In this document: in pieces, positions 15,720 to 27,831 of the stretch
Numbering within the stretch: position 1 is the stretch's first letter
Layout: each line of letters starts with the position of its first letter
Assembly: GCF_003056305.1 (NCBI RefSeq)
Contig: NZ_PYVX01000005.1
Span: 124,001-188,000, forward strand
Length of the DNA: 64,000 nucleotides
Source of the DNA: Halomonas denitrificans
Lineage (GTDB): Bacteria; Pseudomonadota; Gammaproteobacteria; Pseudomonadales; Halomonadaceae
Direction: 5' to 3'
The notes under the pieces: model-generated
Told to the model about the DNA's origin: nothing
The model's database searches: none
What the model saw: the letters and a program-made list of their open reading frames with translations, nothing else
Made by a program: the position numbers and the translations under genes

Positions 15720-16994
15720 ATGAGCGAGTCGGAACAGACCCCAGCACCGGCCCAGAACCGCAAGCCCAAGCGTCGTCGGCGCAAGCCGCGGCGGCGTCAG
15801 TCGAACTGGGATCTGCGCCAGTTCCAGGTTCCCGCCGTCGCGGGCAAGTGGCGCTTCCACGACTTCGATCTGCCGCTGCCGCTGATGCGGGCGATCCACG
15901 CCCTGGGGTACGAGTACTGCACGCCGATCCAGGCCGAGGCGCTGGCCCAGACCCTGCTCGGCGGCGACGTGGTGGGCAAGGCCCAGACCGGCACCGGCAA
16001 GACCGCGGCCTTCCTGATCTCGATCCTCGCCTACTTCCTCGAGGAGGAGGCGCCCAACGCCCAGAAGCCGGGTGCGCCGCGGGCGCTGATCGTGGCCCCG
16101 ACCCGCGAGCTGGCGCTGCAGATCGAGAAGGACGCCAAGGCGCTGGCGCGCTTCACCGACCTCAAGGTGGCGAGCGTGGTGGGCGGCATGGATTACCAGA
16201 AGCAGCGCGAGGCGCTGGGCGACAAGCTCGACATCCTCGTCGCCACCCCGGGCCGCCTGCTGGACTTCCACGAGAAGCGCGACGTCGACCTCACCCAGGT
16301 GGAAGTGCTGGTGCTCGACGAGGCCGACCGCATGCTGTCGATGGGCTTCATTCCCGACGTCAAGCGCATAATCCGCCACACGCCGAACACCGAACAGCGC
16401 CAGACCTTCCTGTTCTCGGCCACCTTCAGCCAGGACATCCTCAACCTGGCCAGCCAGTGGACCCATCAGCCGGCCCACGCGGAGATCGCGGTCACCGTCG
16501 ACAATGCCGCCGACATCGACCAGCGGGTCTACCTGGTCAGCGACGAGGACAAGCAGCGCCTGCTGGTCAACCTGCTCAAGCAGGAGAGCTTCGAGCGCGT
16601 GATGGTCTTCGGCAACCGCCGCGACCTGGTGCGCAAGCTCGACGACCTGCTCGAGAAGGCCGGCATCAACGCCGCCATGCTCTCCGGCGACGTGCCCCAG
16701 AACCAGCGCATCGCCACCCTCGAGAAGTTCCGCGAGGGCGAGATCCAGGTGCTGGTGGCCACCGACGTGGCGGGTCGCGGCATCCACATCGAGGACGTCA
16801 GCCACGTGATCAACTACACCCTGCCGGAGGATCCGGAGGACTACGTCCACCGCATCGGCCGCACCGGCCGCGCCGGCGCCAAGGGTGTGTCGATCAGCTT
16901 CGTCGGCGAGGAGGACGCCTTCTCCCTGCCGGAGATCGAGCGCTACATCAACGACAAGCTGCCCTGCGAGCACCCGCCGGAAGGGCTGCTGTAA
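15720..16994 (+). CDS. rhlB: DEAD-box ATP-dependent RNA helicase RhlB
   Basis: A 424-residue helicase. A basic, disordered N-terminus ([13 protein letters not shown]) is followed by the two RecA-like domains: Q motif ([10 protein letters not shown]), Walker [21 protein letters not shown], and later [11 protein letters not shown] and [10 protein letters not shown]. It unwinds structured RNA, typically with RNase E in the degradosome. The C-terminus ([11 protein letters not shown]) resembles Pseudomonas RhlB more than RhlE. A -10-like TACAAT lies at 15661-15666 with no clear -35. Helicase identity is certain; the RhlB label is likely. Confidence 0.88.
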   Translation: MSESEQTPAPAQNRKPKRRRRKPRRRQSNWDLRQFQVPAVAGKWRFHDFDLPLPLMRAIHALGYEYCTPIQAEALAQTLLGGDVVGKAQTGTGKTAAFLISILAYFLEEEAPNAQKPGAPRALIVAPTRELALQIEKDAKALARFTDLKVASVVGGMDYQKQREALGDKLDILVATPGRLLDFHEKRDVDLTQVEVLVLDEADRMLSMGFIPDVKRIIRHTPNTEQRQTFLFSATFSQDILNLASQWTHQPAHAEIAVTVDNAADIDQRVYLVSDEDKQRLLVNLLKQESFERVMVFGNRRDLVRKLDDLLEKAGINAAMLSGDVPQNQRIATLEKFREGEIQVLVATDVAGRGIHIEDVSHVINYTLPEDPEDYVHRIGRTGRAGAKGVSISFVGEEDAFSLPEIERYINDKLPCEHPPEGLL

Positions 16995-17070
16995 CACGCC
17001 GCCTGAACAAGGGTGTCGCGGGCGCCTGCTCTCCTGGCGAGTGGCGCCGGTGGCAGGACAGAGCGGAGGT

Positions 17071-17092
17071 CCGATTCCAGGGAGGGAATCGG
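17071..17092 (+). other. Perfect 8-bp stem-loop between rhlB and dinG
   Basis: CCGATTCC and GGAATCGG flank a 6-base loop. No T-run follows, so this is an RNA structure or operator rather than a clear terminator. The rest of 16995-17184 holds nothing else I can name. Confidence 0.4.
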
Positions 17093-17184
17093 TAGCGCCC
17101 AGGTAAGGGTTCACAGCGCCTCCGCGATGGTCCGGCACGCCGGGGCCCGTCACCGGAAAAGCCGCGTTTCTTTATGGATGCATC

Positions 17185-19328
<2,144 letters not shown>

Positions 19329-19332
<4 letters not shown>

Positions 19333-20204
19333 AGCTGATCCTCAGCCGCAAGGGGTTCGACAGCGCCGCCGGCGGCGTGCCGAGCCCGATCCTGCCCGAC
19401 GGCCGGCTGATCGTGCTGCCCATCCCCGACGACCACTCCCTCACCACCTACGGCGAGCTTGCCCAGGACGGCGAGCCGCTGGGACCGCTGGTCGGTGACC
19501 TGACCCGGGGCCGGCTCACCGACGGCGACCGGGTGCACCTCGATCCCGACCTTCTTGAAGAGAGTCTGCCGCGCCCGCCGGGGTGGCGGCCACTGTTCGG
19601 CCAGATGGGCCAGGCCCAGGGCCACCTGCGCAACCAGGGCGTCGGGCCGGGGGACCTGTTCCTGTTCTTCGGCCTCTTCCGGGCGGTCGCGACGGGCCGC
19701 GATGGCTGGGCCTTCGTGCCGGAGGCCCGGCCCCGCCACGTGCTCTGGGGCTGGATGCAGGTGGAGCGCGTGCTGCCCCTGGACGGCCCGCTGCCGGCGG
19801 AGCTGGCGTGGGTCAGCGGCCACCCGCACTGCCAGCGCCGGGCGGCCAACAACGTCCTCTATGTCGCCCGTCGTCATCTGGCCCTCGACGGCCTCGGCGA
19901 GACCCTGCCGGGCGCCGGCATCTTCTCCCATGACGCGCCGGCGCTGCGGCTAACCGCCCCGGACGCCGCCAAGGTCTCCGACTGGCGGCTCCCCGCCTGG
20001 TGCTATCCGCACGGCGGCCGTGCGCCGCTCTCCTATCACGCCGACCCCGGCCGCTGGCGCCGGCGGGCCGATGGCACCGAGCTTCGTGCCGTGGCCCGGG
20101 GCCAGGAGTTCGTGCTCGACGCTGCGGCCTATCCCGAGGCGCTGCCCTGGGCGGGTGAGCTGATCCGGGATCACGCGGCGAGGCGGGCGTCTCCCGCGAC
20201 CTGA
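19329..20204 (+). CDS. Nmad3-like (nucleotide modification-associated domain 3) protein
   Basis: A 291-residue cytoplasmic protein. The start (MKLILSRKGFDSAAGGVPSP, then ILPDGRLIVLPIPD) is the hallmark of the family named nucleotide modification-associated domain 3, predicted by comparative genomics and linked to modified DNA bases. No enzymatic activity is established as far as I know. ATG 19329 overlaps the dinG stop, so the two are coupled. A helicase partner would suit a role in handling altered DNA or nucleotides. No base-modifying enzyme is visible nearby. The family call is from memory of the N-terminal motif. Confidence 0.65.
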
Positions 20205-20235
20205 GGCGCGCCTCCCCGAGGTATGTCCCAACGCA

Positions 20236-20267
20236 ACGGGCCCGCCGAATGGCGGGCCCGTCTGTTT
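20236..20267 (+). terminator. Terminator after the dinG operon
   Basis: An 11-bp perfect stem (ACGGGCCCGCC / GGCGGGCCCGT) with a 4-base loop, followed by TCTGTTTCG. It lies between the convergent Nmad3 and aroG genes and may act in both directions. Confidence 0.75.
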
Positions 20268-20315
20268 CGTGATCGCGCTAGTCACTCATGATGGCGCTAG
20301 CGCGGGGCAGGGCGC

Positions 20316-21395
20316 TCAGGCCGCCTGGCGGCGCTTGGACAGCACCGGGGCGAGCTTCTCGTCCATGTGCTTGAAGGCCTCGACGGTGGTCTCCCAGTCG
20401 ATGCAGGCGTCGGTGATCGACACCCCGTACTTCAGCTCGGCGGGATCCTCGGTCATCTTCTGGTTGCCCCAGCCGATGTTGGATTCCACCATCAGCCCGA
20501 TGATCGAGTGGTTGCCCTCGAGGATCTGGTTGGTGACGTTCTCCAACACCAGCGGCTGCAGCGCTGCGTCCTTGTTGGAGTTAGCATGGGAGCAGTCGAT
20601 CATGATGTTGGGCTTCAGGTTGGCCTGGTTCAGCTCCTGCTCGGCCAGCGCCACGCTGACGCTGTCGTAGTTGGGCTTGCCGTTGCCCCCGCGCAGCACC
20701 ACGTGGCCGTAGGCGTTGCCGCGGGTGCGGATGATCGCCACCCGGCCGGCCTGGTCGATGCCCAGGAAGTTGTGCGGGTGGGCCACCGACTGCAGGGCGT
20801 TGACGGCGACGTCGAGGCTGCCGTCGGTGCCGTTCTTGAAGCCCACCGGGCAGGAGAGGCCGGAGGACATCTCGCGGTGGGTCTGGGATTCGGTGGTGCG
20901 CGCGCCGATGGCCGACCAGCTGATGCAGTCCTGCAGGTACTGGGGCGAGATCGGATCCAGCGCCTCGGTGGCCAGCGGCAGGCCCATCTCGGCCAGCTCC
21001 ACCAGCAGCTTGCGGGCGATATGCAGCCCCTCCTCGATCTCGAAGGAGCCGTTGAGGTGCGGGTCGTTGATCAGGCCCTTCCAGCCCACCGTGGTGCGCG
21101 GCTTCTCGAAGTAGACGCGCATCACGATGTAGAGGCTATCCTTGACCTCGTCGGCCAGGCGACGCAGCCGGCGCGCGTAGTCCAGGGCGGCGTCGACGTC
21201 GTGGATGGAGCACGGGCCCACCACCATCAGCAGGCGGGGGTCGCGGCCGTCGAGGATGGCCTGGATGGTCTCGCGGCCCTCGATCACCGTGCGCTCCGCG
21301 GCCTCGGTGAGGGGGATCTCCCGCTTGAGGTCCTCGGGGGTGATCAGAACGTCCTGGGCGAGAACGTTGAGGTTGTTGACCTGCTGTTCGGACAT
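20316..21395 (-). CDS. aroG: 3-deoxy-7-phosphoheptulonate (DAHP) synthase, class I
   Basis: A 359-residue enzyme joining phosphoenolpyruvate and erythrose-4-phosphate in the first step of the shikimate pathway. Family motifs include MVVGPCSIHD, MRVYFEKPRTTVGWKGL, IGARTTESQTHREMSSG, GFKNGTDG, and CSHAN near the C-terminus. AGGAAG precedes ATG 21395. The length fits AroF/AroG/AroH; the feedback specificity (Phe, Tyr or Trp) cannot be settled by eye, so the symbol is provisional. Confidence 0.92.
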   Translation of the reverse strand: MSEQQVNNLNVLAQDVLITPEDLKREIPLTEAAERTVIEGRETIQAILDGRDPRLLMVVGPCSIHDVDAALDYARRLRRLADEVKDSLYIVMRVYFEKPRTTVGWKGLINDPHLNGSFEIEEGLHIARKLLVELAEMGLPLATEALDPISPQYLQDCISWSAIGARTTESQTHREMSSGLSCPVGFKNGTDGSLDVAVNALQSVAHPHNFLGIDQAGRVAIIRTRGNAYGHVVLRGGNGKPNYDSVSVALAEQELNQANLKPNIMIDCSHANSNKDAALQPLVLENVTNQILEGNHSIIGLMVESNIGWGNQKMTEDPAELKYGVSITDACIDWETTVEAFKHMDEKLAPVLSKRRQAA

Positions 21396-21699
21396 GGTGC
21401 TTCCTGTGTCGTGTCGGCGCTGATGGCGAAATTATTTGGCACCTACTATCGCGCGCGGGGCGGTCAAATTCAATCGCCCCGCGGCCCGTCGGGTCGGTCG
21501 CGAAGGGCGCGGCGAGCGTCGGGCGAGTCGATCGGCTTGATGCACGTTCAAGAAACAGGAACACTTGTACCCTTCGAGCTTCACGACCCGACCCTTCAGC
21601 GGCGACATGCCCCAGGTTGACACTATGCTAGCGACATCACAGCTTTCGCGACCCGCGCTCGGGTCGTCATCCACGCCTTTCCGTTCAGGGAGGGCCTGA
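21396..21699. promoter_or_regulatory. Divergent promoter region between aroG and rpoE
   Basis: 304 bases without a gene. A possible envelope-stress promoter for rpoE is GGAACA (21558-21563), 17 bases, then TCACGA (21581-21586), a weak match to the sigma-E/AlgU pattern. TTGACACTATGCT near 21617-21629 may belong to a housekeeping promoter. On the aroG side the sequence is AT-rich around 21430-21445. No transcript was confirmed. Confidence 0.35.
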
Positions 21700-22305
21700 A
21701 TGGGCACCCGGGAAACCGATCAGCAGCTCGTCGAGCGAGCCCAGAAGGGGGACAGTCGCGCCTTCGACCTGCTGGTGAAGAAGTACCAGCACAAGATCAT
21801 CGGCCTGATCAGTCGCTACGTGCACGATCATGCCGAGGTACAGGACGTGGCCCAGGAGGCCTTCATCAAGGCCTATCGGGCGCTGGGGAAGTTTCGCGCC
21901 GAGAGCGCCTTCTATACCTGGATGTACCGCATCGCCATCAACACCGCCAAGAACTACCTGGTCTCCAAGGGGCGTCGGCCGCCGGGCAGCGATCTCGATA
22001 TCGTCGACGCGGAGATCGTCGACCACAGCGGGCGGCTGGCCGATGCCGAGACGCCCGAGGCGGCCATGGCGCGCGACCAGCTGCAGTCGGCCATCTTCGA
22101 GGCGATCGAGGCGCTGCCCGACGACCTGCGCACGGCGATCACCCTGCGCGAACTCGACGGGCTCTCCTACGAGGACATCGCGGCGATCATGCAGTGCCCG
22201 GTGGGCACCGTGCGCTCGCGGATCTTCCGGGCCCGGGAGGCCGTCGATCAGCATATCCGTCCGCTGGTCACCACCGCGCGTAATCAGGAATCGGTGACCG
22301 AGTAA
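21700..22305 (+). CDS. rpoE: Envelope-stress sigma factor RpoE (AlgU)
   Basis: A 201-residue ECF sigma factor. Region 2 is DLLVKKYQHKIIGLISRYV, followed by the QDVAQEAFIKAYRAL motif and FYTWMYRIAINTAKNYLVS. Region 4 is LPDDLRTAITLRELDGLSYE. It is nearly identical in pattern to RpoE/AlgU and directs RNA polymerase to genes for outer-membrane and periplasmic repair. The next genes are its anti-sigma factor and that factor's partner. The start follows GGGAGGG about six bases upstream. Confidence 0.96.
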   Translation: MGTRETDQQLVERAQKGDSRAFDLLVKKYQHKIIGLISRYVHDHAEVQDVAQEAFIKAYRALGKFRAESAFYTWMYRIAINTAKNYLVSKGRRPPGSDLDIVDAEIVDHSGRLADAETPEAAMARDQLQSAIFEAIEALPDDLRTAITLRELDGLSYEDIAAIMQCPVGTVRSRIFRAREAVDQHIRPLVTTARNQESVTE

Positions 22306-22504
22306 GCCGGTCGGGCCGAAGAACTGCATGTTTTTTGACGATTTGCTGAACTGTCCGCGGTCTGCGACGTCATATGCGGTGACCGGCCCGCGCCCCGCGG
22401 GAACGTACATGCCGACATGGCCAGGGCGACACGCGCCGATGTCGGAAAAACAGGCTGTCAAAGGACCCGGAGCGGGTCGCCTTGTCGAGTGTGAGGTGTG
22501 AAGA
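22306..22504 (+). other. Long rpoE-rseA spacer with a stem-loop and a promoter-like element
   Basis: 199 bases without a gene, where these two genes usually sit close together. It holds an AlgU-like element GAACTG (22321-22326), 17 bases, TGCTGA (22344-22349), and a 7-bp stem CCGACAT/ATGTCGG at 22412-22445. Both are weak. rseA may have its own promoter or a post-transcriptional control here. Confidence 0.35.
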
Positions 22505-23236
22505 ATGAGTCAGAACGCACGGGAATCGCTTTCTGCCCTGATGGACAACGAAGGGGATGAGCTGGAGCTGCGTCGCGTCCTCAAGTCGCTGGAGGAATCC
22601 CCGGACGCGGCCGATGCCTGGCGGCGTTACCATCTCATGCGCAGCCTGATGCGTCGGGAACACGAGGTCGATGTCGCCACCGACCTCTCCGCCGGCATCA
22701 TGGCCAGGCTCGAGGACGAGCCGCTGCCGCAGGTCGAGGCCGAGGAGCCGGGCGCTGCCGGGGCGGGGCGCTCCATGTCGCTGATGCGCGGTGCCGGGAT
22801 CGCCGCCGCTGTGTCGCTGATGGTGATCACCGGCGTGCAGTTCTATCACGGTGGCCTCGGCGGTGGGGCGGTGTCCGGCGATGTGGCCTCCCAGGTCCCG
22901 TCGCAGCCGCTGTCCGGTGCCGAGCTGCAGGCGACCCCGGCCGCCCTCGGCGGGTCCGAGCTTGCCGCGTCGCGCGCCACCGATCGCCCCTCGCTTGCTG
23001 ATCTGCCGCTGTTCCAGACGCCCTACGGCGAGGGCCAGGGCCTGATGACGGTGGGCGCCGGCGTCGATTCCCCGCTGGTGCTCTCGCCGCGGCAGTCTGC
23101 CCGCGTCAACCAGCAGCAGGCCCAGCTGCTGCAGTCCTACCTGGATCGTCACGCCGAGGGCGCGGCCTACGGCAGCGGTGATACCTGGATGCCGCTGCTG
23201 CGCGCCTCCGGCAGCGAGTCCCTGGGTCAGCGCTGA
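22505..23236 (+). CDS. rseA: Anti-sigma-E factor RseA (MucA)
   Basis: A 243-residue inner-membrane protein. The N-terminal ~80 residues bind the sigma factor (ESLSALMDNEGDELELRRVL, then AWRRYHLMRSLMRRE). A single membrane helix (GAGIAAAVSLMVITGVQFY, residues ~98-116) leads to a periplasmic region. It holds RpoE inactive until cleaved by envelope proteases. GAGGTG precedes ATG 22505. The periplasmic tail has a Gln-rich segment (RVNQQQAQLLQSYLDRHAE). The stop shares one base with the rseB start. Confidence 0.92.
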   Translation: MSQNARESLSALMDNEGDELELRRVLKSLEESPDAADAWRRYHLMRSLMRREHEVDVATDLSAGIMARLEDEPLPQVEAEEPGAAGAGRSMSLMRGAGIAAAVSLMVITGVQFYHGGLGGGAVSGDVASQVPSQPLSGAELQATPAALGGSELAASRATDRPSLADLPLFQTPYGEGQGLMTVGAGVDSPLVLSPRQSARVNQQQAQLLQSYLDRHAEGAAYGSGDTWMPLLRASGSESLGQR

Positions 23237-24288
23237 TGCGGCCGGGTCGCTCGACCCGCGGGGTCAGATCTCTCCCGGTGTTCCTGTTGAGCGGCCTGCT
23301 GGCGGCGTGGCCGCTGGCGGGCCTCTCGCAGGACGCCTCCGACCAGCGCGATGACGTCGGCTCAAGCGCTGGCGAACCTGTCGTAAGCGACGAGGCCGAG
23401 CGATTCGACTGCCAGACGCTGAGCGCCCGGCCTTCTCCCGAGAGCGCTCAGGCCTGGCTCGAACGCAGCCTCTGGGCCAATCACTGCTACGCCTTCCAGG
23501 CGCGCGCCGTGCGCATCGGCAGCGACGGGGTCCGCTCGCTGGCGCTCTCCCACGACATCGTGGAGGGGGTCGAGCGCGAGGTGGCTCGGTTCCTCGATGG
23601 CCCGCCGGTGGTCTTCGAGCGACGCGGGCGCATCGGTCGACTCGGCTGGGCCGATGACGACGGCGCGACCCCCGCCTCGCCGGCGGGCCTCGTCGCCCAC
23701 CTCGAGGGGCTCTATCGCCTGCGGCTCAGCGGCGAGGAGCGCCTCGCCAATCGCAACACCGTGCGTCTCGACATCGAGCCCCTGGACGACCTGCGCTACG
23801 GCCATCGCCTGTGGCTGGACAGGGCCACCGGGCTGCCCCTCAAGCAGATCCTGCTGGATGAGCGGGGGCGCGTGGTCGAGACCTTCCAGATCACCCAGCT
23901 GAACCAGCCTCGCCTGCACCGGGGGACGATCGCCCTCGATCGCCGGCGCCCCGCCCCCGACGATCCCTGGCAGCCGGCCTGGCTGCCCGACGGCTTCATC
24001 CCCAAGCCGGTGCAGACCCGCAGCCCCCGCCACGACGCGGCCATCGGTCATCGCGTCTACAGCGACGGATTGGCGACCCTGAGCCTCTTCGTGGAGCCCC
24101 TCGCCGGCCAGGAGCAGCTGATGCCCGGCCTGCACCGTCTCGGCGTCTCCCACGCCGCGGTGCGCCACCGCGAGCTGGGCGGCCGGGTGCGTCAGGTGGT
24201 GGTGATGGGCGAGCTGCCGCCGCGGGTGCTGATCCGCGTCGCCGACTCGGTGACCTGGCAGGCGTCGGCGGATGACGCCGCGCCCTGA
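23236..24288 (+). CDS. rseB: Periplasmic sigma-E regulator RseB (MucB)
   Basis: A 350-residue exported protein. The signal segment is SLPVFLLSGLLAAWPLAGLSQ. The N-terminal lipid-sensing domain (SLWANHCYAFQARAVRIG region) and the C-terminal RseA-binding domain (LPDGFIPKPVQTRSPRHD onward) follow the RseB/MucB layout. RseB shields RseA from cleavage until it senses envelope damage. It is coupled to rseA by TGATG. No mucC/rseC gene follows; degP comes next. Confidence 0.9.
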   Translation: MRPGRSTRGVRSLPVFLLSGLLAAWPLAGLSQDASDQRDDVGSSAGEPVVSDEAERFDCQTLSARPSPESAQAWLERSLWANHCYAFQARAVRIGSDGVRSLALSHDIVEGVEREVARFLDGPPVVFERRGRIGRLGWADDDGATPASPAGLVAHLEGLYRLRLSGEERLANRNTVRLDIEPLDDLRYGHRLWLDRATGLPLKQILLDERGRVVETFQITQLNQPRLHRGTIALDRRRPAPDDPWQPAWLPDGFIPKPVQTRSPRHDAAIGHRVYSDGLATLSLFVEPLAGQEQLMPGLHRLGVSHAAVRHRELGGRVRQVVVMGELPPRVLIRVADSVTWQASADDAAP

Positions 24289-24368
24289 TCGGAACCTTTT
24301 GGCGCGCGTGCGGTAGGAACATGCACGCGCCCCACTTATCTCTCTCCCAGTCGAACCAGGAGTGCTTC

Positions 24369-25799
24369 ATGAAACGCATGACGCGACATCTCTCCCTCTG
24401 GATGCTGCTGGCCACGGCACTACTGGCCTGGCAATCGGCCATGGCCAGGGACCTGCCGGACTTCACCGAGCTGGTCGAGGAGGCCGCCCCCGGGGTGGTC
24501 AATATCTCCACCACGCGCACGGTGGAAGGGCGTGGCCCGTCCTTCCACGAATTCGGCGGCCGCGAGATCCCCGAGATCTTCCGTCACTTCTTCGGCGATC
24601 GCTTCGGCGATCAGTTCCCGACGCCGCCCGGGCACGGTCAGCGTCCCAGCGAGGAGCGCCAGTCGCTGGGCTCGGGGTTCATCATCGACGAGGACGGCTA
24701 CGTCATGACCAACGCCCACGTCGTCGACGGGGCCGATGAGATCGTGGTGCGCCTCAACGACCGCCGGGAGCTCCAGGCCGAGCTGGTCGGCGCCGATGCC
24801 AAGACCGACGTCGCCGTGCTCAAGGTCGATGCCGACAACCTGCCCACCCTGGCCCTCGGCGACTCCGACGATCTGCGCGTCGGCCAGTGGGTGGCGGCCA
24901 TCGGCTCGCCCTTCGGCTTCGATCATTCGGTGACCGCCGGCATCATCAGCGCCATCGACCGCACCCTGCCGCGGGACGCCTACGTGCCCTTCATCCAGAC
25001 CGACGTGGCCATCAACCCGGGCAACTCCGGCGGTCCGCTCTTCAACCTCGATGGCGAGGTGATCGGGGTGAACTCGCAGATCCTCACCCGCAGCGGCGGC
25101 TACATGGGGCTCTCCTTTGCGATCCCGATCAACGTCGCCATGGACGTGGCCGACCAGCTCCGCGACGACGGCCAGGTCAGCCGCGGCTGGCTCGGCGTGA
25201 TGATCCAGCCGGTCTCCCGCGACCTGGCCGAGTCCTTCGGCATGGAGACCGCGGAAGGCGCGCTGATCGCCGACCTGGATCCCGAGGGGCCGGCGGCCCG
25301 CGGGGGCCTCCAGGCCGGCGACGTGATCCTCTCGGTCAACGGCCGCGAGGTGGACCAGTCCAGCACCCTGCCGCGCCTGATCGGCCAGGTGGCGCCGGGC
25401 GACGAGGTCGAGCTGACCCTGCTGCGTGACGGCGAGCGCCGCCAGGAGACCGTGACCCTCGGCGAGTGGCCGGACGCCCGGGGCGAGACCGCCGCGGCCG
25501 CCCCGGAGGAGGGCCCGGGCCGGCTCGGCATCGCCGTGCAGGCGCTGGAGGAGAACGAGCGCGAGACGCTGGGCATCGAGCACGGCGTGCGCGTCGTCGA
25601 GGTCGATCCGAGCGGCGCCGCGGCAGCAGCGGGGCTGCGCGTCGGCGACGTGCTGGTCAGCATCGACCACCGTGCCGTCGAGGATCCCGACCAGCTCGCT
25701 GGCCTGGTGGCCGAGCTGCCCGAGGATCGGGCGATGCCGGTGCGCCTCTTCCGCGACGGCCGCTCGATGTTTGTGGCCATGCGGCTGGCCGGCGACTGA
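24369..25799 (+). CDS. degP: Periplasmic serine protease DegP/MucD
   Basis: A 476-residue secreted HtrA-family protease/chaperone. The signal peptide ends near residue 26 (LLATALLAWQSAMA). The catalytic triad is His117 (TNAHVV), Asp147 (KTDVAVL) and Ser220 (NPGNSGGPL). Two PDZ domains follow, at about residues 275-370 and 395-470. It removes misfolded envelope proteins and, as MucD, keeps the RpoE response in check. AGGAG precedes ATG 24369 by seven bases; an upstream in-frame start lacks a ribosome site and would place residues before the signal peptide. The 80-base gap to rseB contains GGAACC and an 8-bp stem at 24304-24330. Confidence 0.95.
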   Translation: MKRMTRHLSLWMLLATALLAWQSAMARDLPDFTELVEEAAPGVVNISTTRTVEGRGPSFHEFGGREIPEIFRHFFGDRFGDQFPTPPGHGQRPSEERQSLGSGFIIDEDGYVMTNAHVVDGADEIVVRLNDRRELQAELVGADAKTDVAVLKVDADNLPTLALGDSDDLRVGQWVAAIGSPFGFDHSVTAGIISAIDRTLPRDAYVPFIQTDVAINPGNSGGPLFNLDGEVIGVNSQILTRSGGYMGLSFAIPINVAMDVADQLRDDGQVSRGWLGVMIQPVSRDLAESFGMETAEGALIADLDPEGPAARGGLQAGDVILSVNGREVDQSSTLPRLIGQVAPGDEVELTLLRDGERRQETVTLGEWPDARGETAAAAPEEGPGRLGIAVQALEENERETLGIEHGVRVVEVDPSGAAAAAGLRVGDVLVSIDHRAVEDPDQLAGLVAELPEDRAMPVRLFRDGRSMFVAMRLAGD

Positions 25800-25849
25800 G
25801 CCGACCGCTCGCTGGTGCAATACAGGCCCGTGATCGGCCTGGCATGATC

Positions 25850-25879
25850 GCGACCCGACGGCTGCCGCCGTCGGGTCGC
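25850..25879 (+). terminator. Perfect 13-bp hairpin after degP
   Basis: Arms GCGACCCGACGGC and GCCGTCGGGTCGC with loop TGCC. There is no proper T-run, but position and stability suggest termination of the rpoE-degP unit. A TACAAT at 25903-25908 could be the -10 of the lepA promoter. Confidence 0.6.
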
Positions 25880-25999
25880 TGTATCTGGCAGGCGCATCCC
25901 GCTACAATGGCGCCCATTCCATCAGAGCCCCGCCAGCCGACCGCTTAGCGATCCGTCGGGTCGGCCGTGGCCCGACACCCACAAGGCAGAATCGACTCG

Positions 26000-27817
26000 A
26001 TGTCCCAAGACGCAACCTCCGATCCCCTCAAGCACATCCGTAACTTCTCGATCATCGCCCACATCGACCACGGCAAGTCGACCCTGGCCGACCGGCTGAT
26101 CCAGACCTGCGGTGGCCTGACCGAGCGTGAGCTCAAGGAGCAGGTGCTCGACTCCATGGACCTCGAGCGTGAGCGCGGGATCACCATCAAGGCCCAGTCG
26201 GTGACGCTGGACTACCATGCCGAGGACGGCAACGTCTATCAGCTCAACTTCATCGACACCCCGGGCCACGTGGACTTCTCCTACGAGGTCTCTCGCTCGC
26301 TCTACGCCTGCGAAGGGGCGCTGCTGGTGGTGGACGCCGGCCAGGGCGTCGAGGCCCAGTCGGTGGCCAACTGCTACACCGCCATCGAGCAGGGCCTCGA
26401 GGTGCTGCCGGTGCTCAACAAGATGGACCTGCCCCAGGCCGACCCGGACAAGGTGGCCCACGAGATCGAGGAGATCATCGGGCTGGACGCCACCGACGCC
26501 TGCCAGGTCTCGGCCAAGAGCGGCCTGGGCATCGACGCGCTGCTCGAGCGCCTGGTGCGCGACATCCCGCCCCCCAAGGGTGATCCCCGCGCGCCGCTGC
26601 AGGCGCTGATCATCGACTCCTGGTTCGACAACTACCTGGGGGTGGTCTCCCTGGTGCGGATCTTCGACGGCACCCTGAAGAAGGGCGACAAGATCCGCAT
26701 GACCTCCACCGGCCGCGACTGGCCCGCCAGCGAGGTCGGCATCTTCACGCCGCTGCGCAAGGAGACCGGCATCCTGCGCGCCGGCGAGGTCGGCTTCGTG
26801 GTCGCCGGCATCAAGGACATCCATGGCGCGCCGGTGGGCGATACCATCACCCACACCAAGACCCCGGACGTTCCTCGCCTGCCCGGCTTCCAGAAGGTCA
26901 AGCCCCAGGTCTACGCCGGCATGTTCCCGGTCAGCGCCGACGACTACGAGGACTTCCGCGACGCCCTGGAGAAGCTGGCGTTGAACGATGCCTCGCTGGA
27001 CTACGAGCCGGAGAACTCCGACGCCCTGGGCTTCGGCTTCCGGGTCGGCTTCCTCGGCACCCTGCACATGGAGATCGTCCAGGAGCGCCTGGAGCGCGAG
27101 TACGACCTGGACCTGCTCACCACCGCGCCCACGGTGGTCTACGAACTCGCGATGAAGAACGGCGAGATCGTCTACGTCGCCAACCCCTCCAAGCTGCCCG
27201 ACATGGCCGACGTGGAGGAGATGCGCGAGCCCATCGTGCGCGCCAGCATCCTGGTGCCCCAGGAGTTCGTCGGCAACGTCATCACCGAGTGCGAGCAGCG
27301 CCGCGGCACCCAGCTCGACATGCAGTTCCTCGGCAGCCAGATCCAGCTTACCTACGAGCTGCCCATGTCCGAGGTGGTGATGGACTTCTTCGATCGCCTG
27401 AAGTCGATCTCCAAGGGCTATGCCTCCCTGGAGTACAACTTCGAGCGCTTCCAGGAGGCCAAGCTGGTGCGCCTGGACGTGCTGATCAACGGCGACCGCG
27501 TCGATGCCCTGGCGGTGATCATCCATCGCGACCACGCCCACAGCCGGGGGCGCCTGCTGGTCGAGAAGATGAAGGAGCTGATCCCGCGCCAGATGTTCGA
27601 CGTGGCCATCCAGGCCGCCATCGGCGGCCAGGTGGTGGCGCGCTCCACCGTCAAGGCGCTGCGCAAGAACGTCACCGCCAAGTGCTACGGTGGCGACGTG
27701 AGCCGCAAGAAGAAGCTGCTCGAGAAGCAGAAGGCGGGCAAGAAACGCATGAAGCAGGTCGGCCGGGTGGAGATTCCCCAGGATGCCTTCCTTGCCGTGC
27801 TCAGGGTCAATGACTAG
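26000..27817 (+). CDS. lepA: Elongation factor 4 (LepA), back-translocating GTPase
   Basis: A 605-residue translational GTPase. Motifs are [14 protein letters not shown] (P-loop), [14 protein letters not shown] and NKMDLP; the LepA-specific C-terminal domain ends [16 protein letters not shown] and [13 protein letters not shown]. It rescues stalled or mis-translocated ribosomes. I start at ATG 26000, giving the canonical length and N-terminus ([14 protein letters not shown]). It is followed after 14 bases by lepB, the classical lepA-lepB pair. Confidence 0.97.
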   Translation: MSQDATSDPLKHIRNFSIIAHIDHGKSTLADRLIQTCGGLTERELKEQVLDSMDLERERGITIKAQSVTLDYHAEDGNVYQLNFIDTPGHVDFSYEVSRSLYACEGALLVVDAGQGVEAQSVANCYTAIEQGLEVLPVLNKMDLPQADPDKVAHEIEEIIGLDATDACQVSAKSGLGIDALLERLVRDIPPPKGDPRAPLQALIIDSWFDNYLGVVSLVRIFDGTLKKGDKIRMTSTGRDWPASEVGIFTPLRKETGILRAGEVGFVVAGIKDIHGAPVGDTITHTKTPDVPRLPGFQKVKPQVYAGMFPVSADDYEDFRDALEKLALNDASLDYEPENSDALGFGFRVGFLGTLHMEIVQERLEREYDLDLLTTAPTVVYELAMKNGEIVYVANPSKLPDMADVEEMREPIVRASILVPQEFVGNVITECEQRRGTQLDMQFLGSQIQLTYELPMSEVVMDFFDRLKSISKGYASLEYNFERFQEAKLVRLDVLINGDRVDALAVIIHRDHAHSRGRLLVEKMKELIPRQMFDVAIQAAIGGQVVARSTVKALRKNVTAKCYGGDVSRKKKLLEKQKAGKKRMKQVGRVEIPQDAFLAVLRVND

Positions 27818-27831
27818 GGACGGATAACCGC

